NCBI RefSeq assembly: GCF_000244755.1
Contig: NZ_AHOO02000012.1
Location: 181,193-245,192, forward strand
Length of the DNA: 64,000 nt
DNA from: Leptospira licerasiae serovar Varillal str. VAR 010
GTDB lineage: Bacteria; Spirochaetota; Leptospiria; Leptospirales; Leptospiraceae
Direction: 5' to 3'
The notes beneath the pieces are model-generated. The model was not told the DNA's origin. It did no database searches and worked only from the letters and a program-made list of their open reading frames with translations. Position numbers and translations under genes: made by a program. Positions 61,228-64,000 of the stretch are shown piece after piece. Position 1 is the stretch's first letter, and the number at the start of each line of letters is the position of its first letter.

Positions 61228-61654
61228 TATTGGAGCGTTAGTCGTAGGCCTATTATTCGCTATCGGACTAGGCATATCAGGGATTTTACAACCTGCAAAC
61301 ATAATAGGATTCTTGGATGTATTCGGAAAATGGAACCCTACCCTACTTTTCACGATGGCAGGTGCAGTGGGAGTCCATTTCATCACTTACAAATTCATTC
61401 GAAAAAGAAAAACCCCAATGTTCTCCAAGGATTGGTTCATCCCGACCCGCCAAGAAATAACTCCTGCCTTGATCATCGGAAGCCTAATTTTTGGGATCGG
61501 TTGGGGACTTGGAGGTTATTGTCCAACAGTTTCAGTCACTACCCTTGCAAGTTTCGAAACAAGACCTTTAATCGTTTTTGCAAGTATCATTTTAGGAATG
61601 TTACTATTTTGGTTTTTGGATAAGAAAACAAATTTGAAAAGTAAATTAGAATAA
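61217..61654 (+). CDS. YeeE/YedE-family (DUF6691) transporter, second half
   Basis: 145 residues, about four membrane helices. GWGLGGYCPTVSV carries the single family cysteine. It corresponds to the C-terminal half of larger YeeE proteins. The 11-bp overlap with the previous gene points to a stoichiometric heterodimer. Confidence 0.87.
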   Translation: MKYNIGALVVGLLFAIGLGISGILQPANIIGFLDVFGKWNPTLLFTMAGAVGVHFITYKFIRKRKTPMFSKDWFIPTRQEITPALIIGSLIFGIGWGLGGYCPTVSVTTLASFETRPLIVFASIILGMLLFWFLDKKTNLKSKLE

Positions 61655-61660
61655 GCAACT

Positions 61661-62467
61661 ATGCTGATCTTAGGATATATAACTTCCTTTATCATGGGAA
61701 TCCTGCTCGGTCTGATCGGCGCCGGAGGTTCAATTCTCACGGTTCCCATACTTTTTTACTTTTTTGGACAAGATGCGGCGTTCGCCACAACAAACTCTAT
61801 GTTCATAGTCGGAATAGCCTCGTTTGTAGGAGCGGTAATCCAAGCCAAAAAAGGAAATACTAATATAAAAGTTGGAATGTATTTCGCCCTACCAAGTTTC
61901 ATCGGAATTTATATTGCCAGATATTTTCTTCTTCCATCGATTCCCAACATCTTAATTTCAAATTTTGGAATTACGCTGACAAAATCTTTGTTCATTATGA
62001 TCCTATTTGCTATCTTAATGGTTTTCAGTTCCTATACGATGATCCGCTCAGGCAATCCACTCCCGACAATATCATTAAAATCGAATATACTATCGTATAA
62101 CTTTTTATCCATTGGGCTCAAAGGATTGATCGTAGGCATGATCACAGGATTTGTAGGTGCAGGGGGAGGATTTCTTATCATTCCCGCACTTACAATTCTA
62201 CTCAAATTCCCGATCAGACAAGCCATAGGAACATCACTCGCAATCATCGCCGCAAACTCACTTTTCGGATTCGCAATCAGTTTCAGATCGGTGCAAACTG
62301 AGAACTGCCCTTTACTTCTATTTATCTGCGGTGTAGGAATTGCAGGAATGTTTTTAGGACAGAATCTTTCTTCAAAAATAAATGAAAGGAATCTAAAAAT
62401 TGGATTCGGTTATTTTGCGTTAGCTGTGGCATCCCTAATCCTTTGGGACCAGGGAATGAAGTTGTAA
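61661..62467 (+). CDS. TauE/SafE-family sulfite/anion exporter
   Basis: 268 residues with about eight membrane helices and two family repeats, each with a GAGGG-like loop: LGLIGAGGSILTVP near the start and TGFVGAGGGFLIIP in the middle. TauE/SafE proteins export sulfite or related anions. Position 6 bp after the second YeeE gene completes a pathway: PDO makes sulfite, and this exporter removes it. Confidence 0.9.
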   Translation: MLILGYITSFIMGILLGLIGAGGSILTVPILFYFFGQDAAFATTNSMFIVGIASFVGAVIQAKKGNTNIKVGMYFALPSFIGIYIARYFLLPSIPNILISNFGITLTKSLFIMILFAILMVFSSYTMIRSGNPLPTISLKSNILSYNFLSIGLKGLIVGMITGFVGAGGGFLIIPALTILLKFPIRQAIGTSLAIIAANSLFGFAISFRSVQTENCPLLLFICGVGIAGMFLGQNLSSKINERNLKIGFGYFALAVASLILWDQGMKL

Positions 62468-62548
62468 GTTACTAATTGCCATTCGATACTAGCAATTTAA
62501 GGTTAGGCAACTTTCTTTCCGATATGTTTTATCAGACCTGGAGTATGA

Positions 62549-63676
62549 ATGCGCTACAACCGTATCCTCATTGCACCCGACAAATTCAAAGGAACACTTA
62601 GCGCAGCGCGTGCCGCAAGGGCAATGTGCTCTGGTGTTCGCTCTGCTTGGGGTGACTCGATCCGGGTGGTTGAACTCCCTCTGGCCGATGGCGGAGAAGG
62701 AAGTCTTGTTGCTCTCCATTCATTGCGACCGAAGCTAAACCTTCTAGTAGATATCCTTCCAGATGCAGGCGGGTTCAACCGCTCAGTTTGTTATCTCGCC
62801 GACGAGACAGATGCATACTTTGAATCCGCACGATTACTTTCATTAAACTTCAAAGGTAATCGACGACTTCCTCTTCTTGACAGAACAAGCCGTGGCCTTG
62901 GCCGTTGGGTTCGCAATATGTTGGCCTCGAAAAAAAGGAATTTGTTTTTATTTCTCGGAGGCACAGCAATATGCGACGGTGGATTAGGGATCTTACATGA
63001 ATTCGGGTTTCAACTGCTGGACAGCAAAGGTAACCCGGTGCATTCTCTGAGAAATTTGCCTAATGCAAGGAGGCTCGTACCTCCAACTTCATTTGCCATA
63101 ATAGAAACCAACATCAAAATGCTTTCGGATGTAACCAATCCTCTATTAGGTCCTAAGGGCGCCCCCAAATTGTTTGCCCCTCAGAAAGGCGCCACACAAA
63201 GCGATGTGTCTTTATTAGAAGAAGGCCTCGAGCAACTTTCCCATTTGTGGGCTGAATTTTCTGAACAAAGCGACACAAATTGGCCGGGTGGAGTCGGTGC
63301 AGGAGGTGGAATTGCGCTCCCATTTCTCGGAATGGCAAAAGAGCGCGCTACTCTTGGCTCTGGTTCTCTTTTCTTTTTGCAGGAATCCGGATTGGCCGAC
63401 ATGATTCGTCCGGGCGATTTGGTACTAACAGGGGAAGGTAGAACCGATGCAGGTACCTTAGCAGGTAAGCTCGTGGATGCAGTAGTTCACCTTTGCCGTA
63501 AGATTGGAGCGGACTGTTTGGTAGTCAGCGGGTCCGTCGCCGATCAAGACAGATTAGATGCAGCCAATTATCCCAAGACAATAGAAGTCTCAACCAATGG
63601 TAGAGTGCCTTTACGTAAAGATGCAGCGAATGAACTGTCCCGGGCCGTTACTCGAGCTCTATCCGCGATGAAATAA
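62549..63676 (+). CDS. glycerate kinase (GlxK/GarK type)
   Basis: 375 residues, normal length. The N-terminus APDKFKGTLSA and PLADGGEG, the ILHEFGFQLLD region and the C-terminal DLVLTGEGRTDAGTLAGK are characteristic of type I glycerate kinases, which make 2-phosphoglycerate from glycerate and ATP. GGAG lies upstream at good spacing. The first ~300 bp are visibly GC-richer than the neighbouring genes (one 60-base stretch is about 63%), which may indicate transfer. There is no other glyoxylate-pathway gene nearby. Confidence 0.92.
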   Translation: MRYNRILIAPDKFKGTLSAARAARAMCSGVRSAWGDSIRVVELPLADGGEGSLVALHSLRPKLNLLVDILPDAGGFNRSVCYLADETDAYFESARLLSLNFKGNRRLPLLDRTSRGLGRWVRNMLASKKRNLFLFLGGTAICDGGLGILHEFGFQLLDSKGNPVHSLRNLPNARRLVPPTSFAIIETNIKMLSDVTNPLLGPKGAPKLFAPQKGATQSDVSLLEEGLEQLSHLWAEFSEQSDTNWPGGVGAGGGIALPFLGMAKERATLGSGSLFFLQESGLADMIRPGDLVLTGEGRTDAGTLAGKLVDAVVHLCRKIGADCLVVSGSVADQDRLDAANYPKTIEVSTNGRVPLRKDAANELSRAVTRALSAMK

Positions 63677-63764
63677 TTTTATTTCACGAAATCTAAAGTA
63701 AGTCTAGTCCATAAAAATACGTTCAGATTCGCTCGCAATCGGCACCGAAAAAGAGCGGTGGCGA

Positions 63765-64000
63765 TTGAAAGGAAAGGATTACTATCTATTTAATACACGT
63801 AATCCGAACCGAGGACCACCTTTCCTCCAATCCAGAACCGCCCCTTCCATTAGAAATACCGAAAATATAAACCTCTTCCCAACACCCCTACCTAAACACT
63901 ACAACCCAGCACTAAACACTGATTACTTCACGGAAATAACCAAGAAGATACTTAATGACTTCTACCCAAAACACTGTCCTACTCCTGAATGTAACAATAG
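63765..64000 (+). CDS. possible partial ORF, hypothetical, G-poor
   Basis: One plus-strand frame stays open from after a TAG at 63705 to the window edge (98 codons); a TTG at 63765 is a possible start. The predicted peptide is Pro/Asn/Lys rich (ends like NDFYPKHCPTPECNN) and matches no family I know. The strand has few G in this stretch, which also lowers the chance of stop codons. There is no clear ribosome site. It may be a gene cut by the window end or a decayed one. Confidence 0.3.
   Translation, partial: MKGKDYYLFNTRNPNRGPPFLQSRTAPSIRNTENINLFPTPLPKHYNPALNTDYFTEITKKILNDFYPKHCPTPECNN

Noticed and set aside
61330..61623. 97-codon frame inside the second YeeE gene
   Set aside because: Out-of-frame shadow of a well-supported membrane protein gene.

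Overview
This 64 kb window most likely comes from a Leptospira chromosome (Spirochaetes). The evidence is moderate base composition (about 40% GC by eye), many exported proteins with short spirochaete-type lipoboxes, Leptospira-like beta-propeller and beta-helix surface lipoproteins, and a large share of small one-component regulators. No rRNA, tRNA, CRISPR array, transposase or phage gene was recognised. The genus call is an inference, because no marker gene settles it.

Layout. Positions 1-3420: an FMN reductase divergent from soxR, then an ArsR regulator, a short-chain dehydrogenase and an enoyl-CoA hydratase-like gene. 3432-9764: three large lipoproteins (a seven-repeat FG-GAP propeller and two that share an ~80-residue beta domain). 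9851-13070: a DUF1993 gene, an ArsR/AHSA1 pair with a possibly leaderless promoter, and a cupin gene with an XRE regulator. 13216-19275: a complete nitric oxide reductase operon (norC-norB-norQ-norD-cytochrome c') divergent from a Dnr-type Crp/Fnr regulator, with a perfect TTGAT-N4-ATCAA box between them. 19347-24016: MarR regulator, thiolase, glpD, a phosphotransferase and a DUF3147 membrane protein. 24086-26221: an ammonium transporter fused to a SpoIIE-type phosphatase. 26346-36220: a DUF302 gene behind a CsoR-like operator, and a five-gene alpha-glucan/glycogen operon (GT4, GH57, GlgX, MalQ, GlgP) behind a good sigma70 promoter. 36699-40720: LprI-like and HAD-like secreted proteins, and an NmrA/AraC pair. 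40927-50015: a membrane-bound 7TM-AraC regulator divergent from an RND tripartite efflux operon, then an S1/P1-nuclease-like secreted hydrolase. 50018-56518: an NHL-propeller lipoprotein, a GH5 lipoprotein and an MgtA-type ATPase. 56539-62467: methyltransferase, AraC regulator, membrane adenylate cyclase, and a sulfur cluster (persulfide dioxygenase-rhodanese, two YeeE/YedE half transporters, TauE/SafE). 62549 to the end: glycerate kinase and a G-poor open frame cut by the window edge.

The genes fall into a few functional groups: redox and nitrosative stress defence (SoxR, the Nor operon, cytochrome c'), carbon storage (the glucan operon), nitrogen sensing (the Amt-phosphatase fusion) and reactive-sulfur handling (PDO-rhodanese, YeeE, TauE). 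Shared DNA motifs link some of them. A 16-bp site occurs in front of the 57546 AraC gene and twice in the adenylate cyclase/PDO intergenic region. A GTGYATAYACAYC site occurs before the MarR, thiolase and PDO genes. The points most worth a second look are the Amt-SpoIIE fusion, the diheme NorC with a terminator-like hairpin in its leader, these shared operators, and a CCCTCGAACGAGGG palindrome found near several exported-protein genes.
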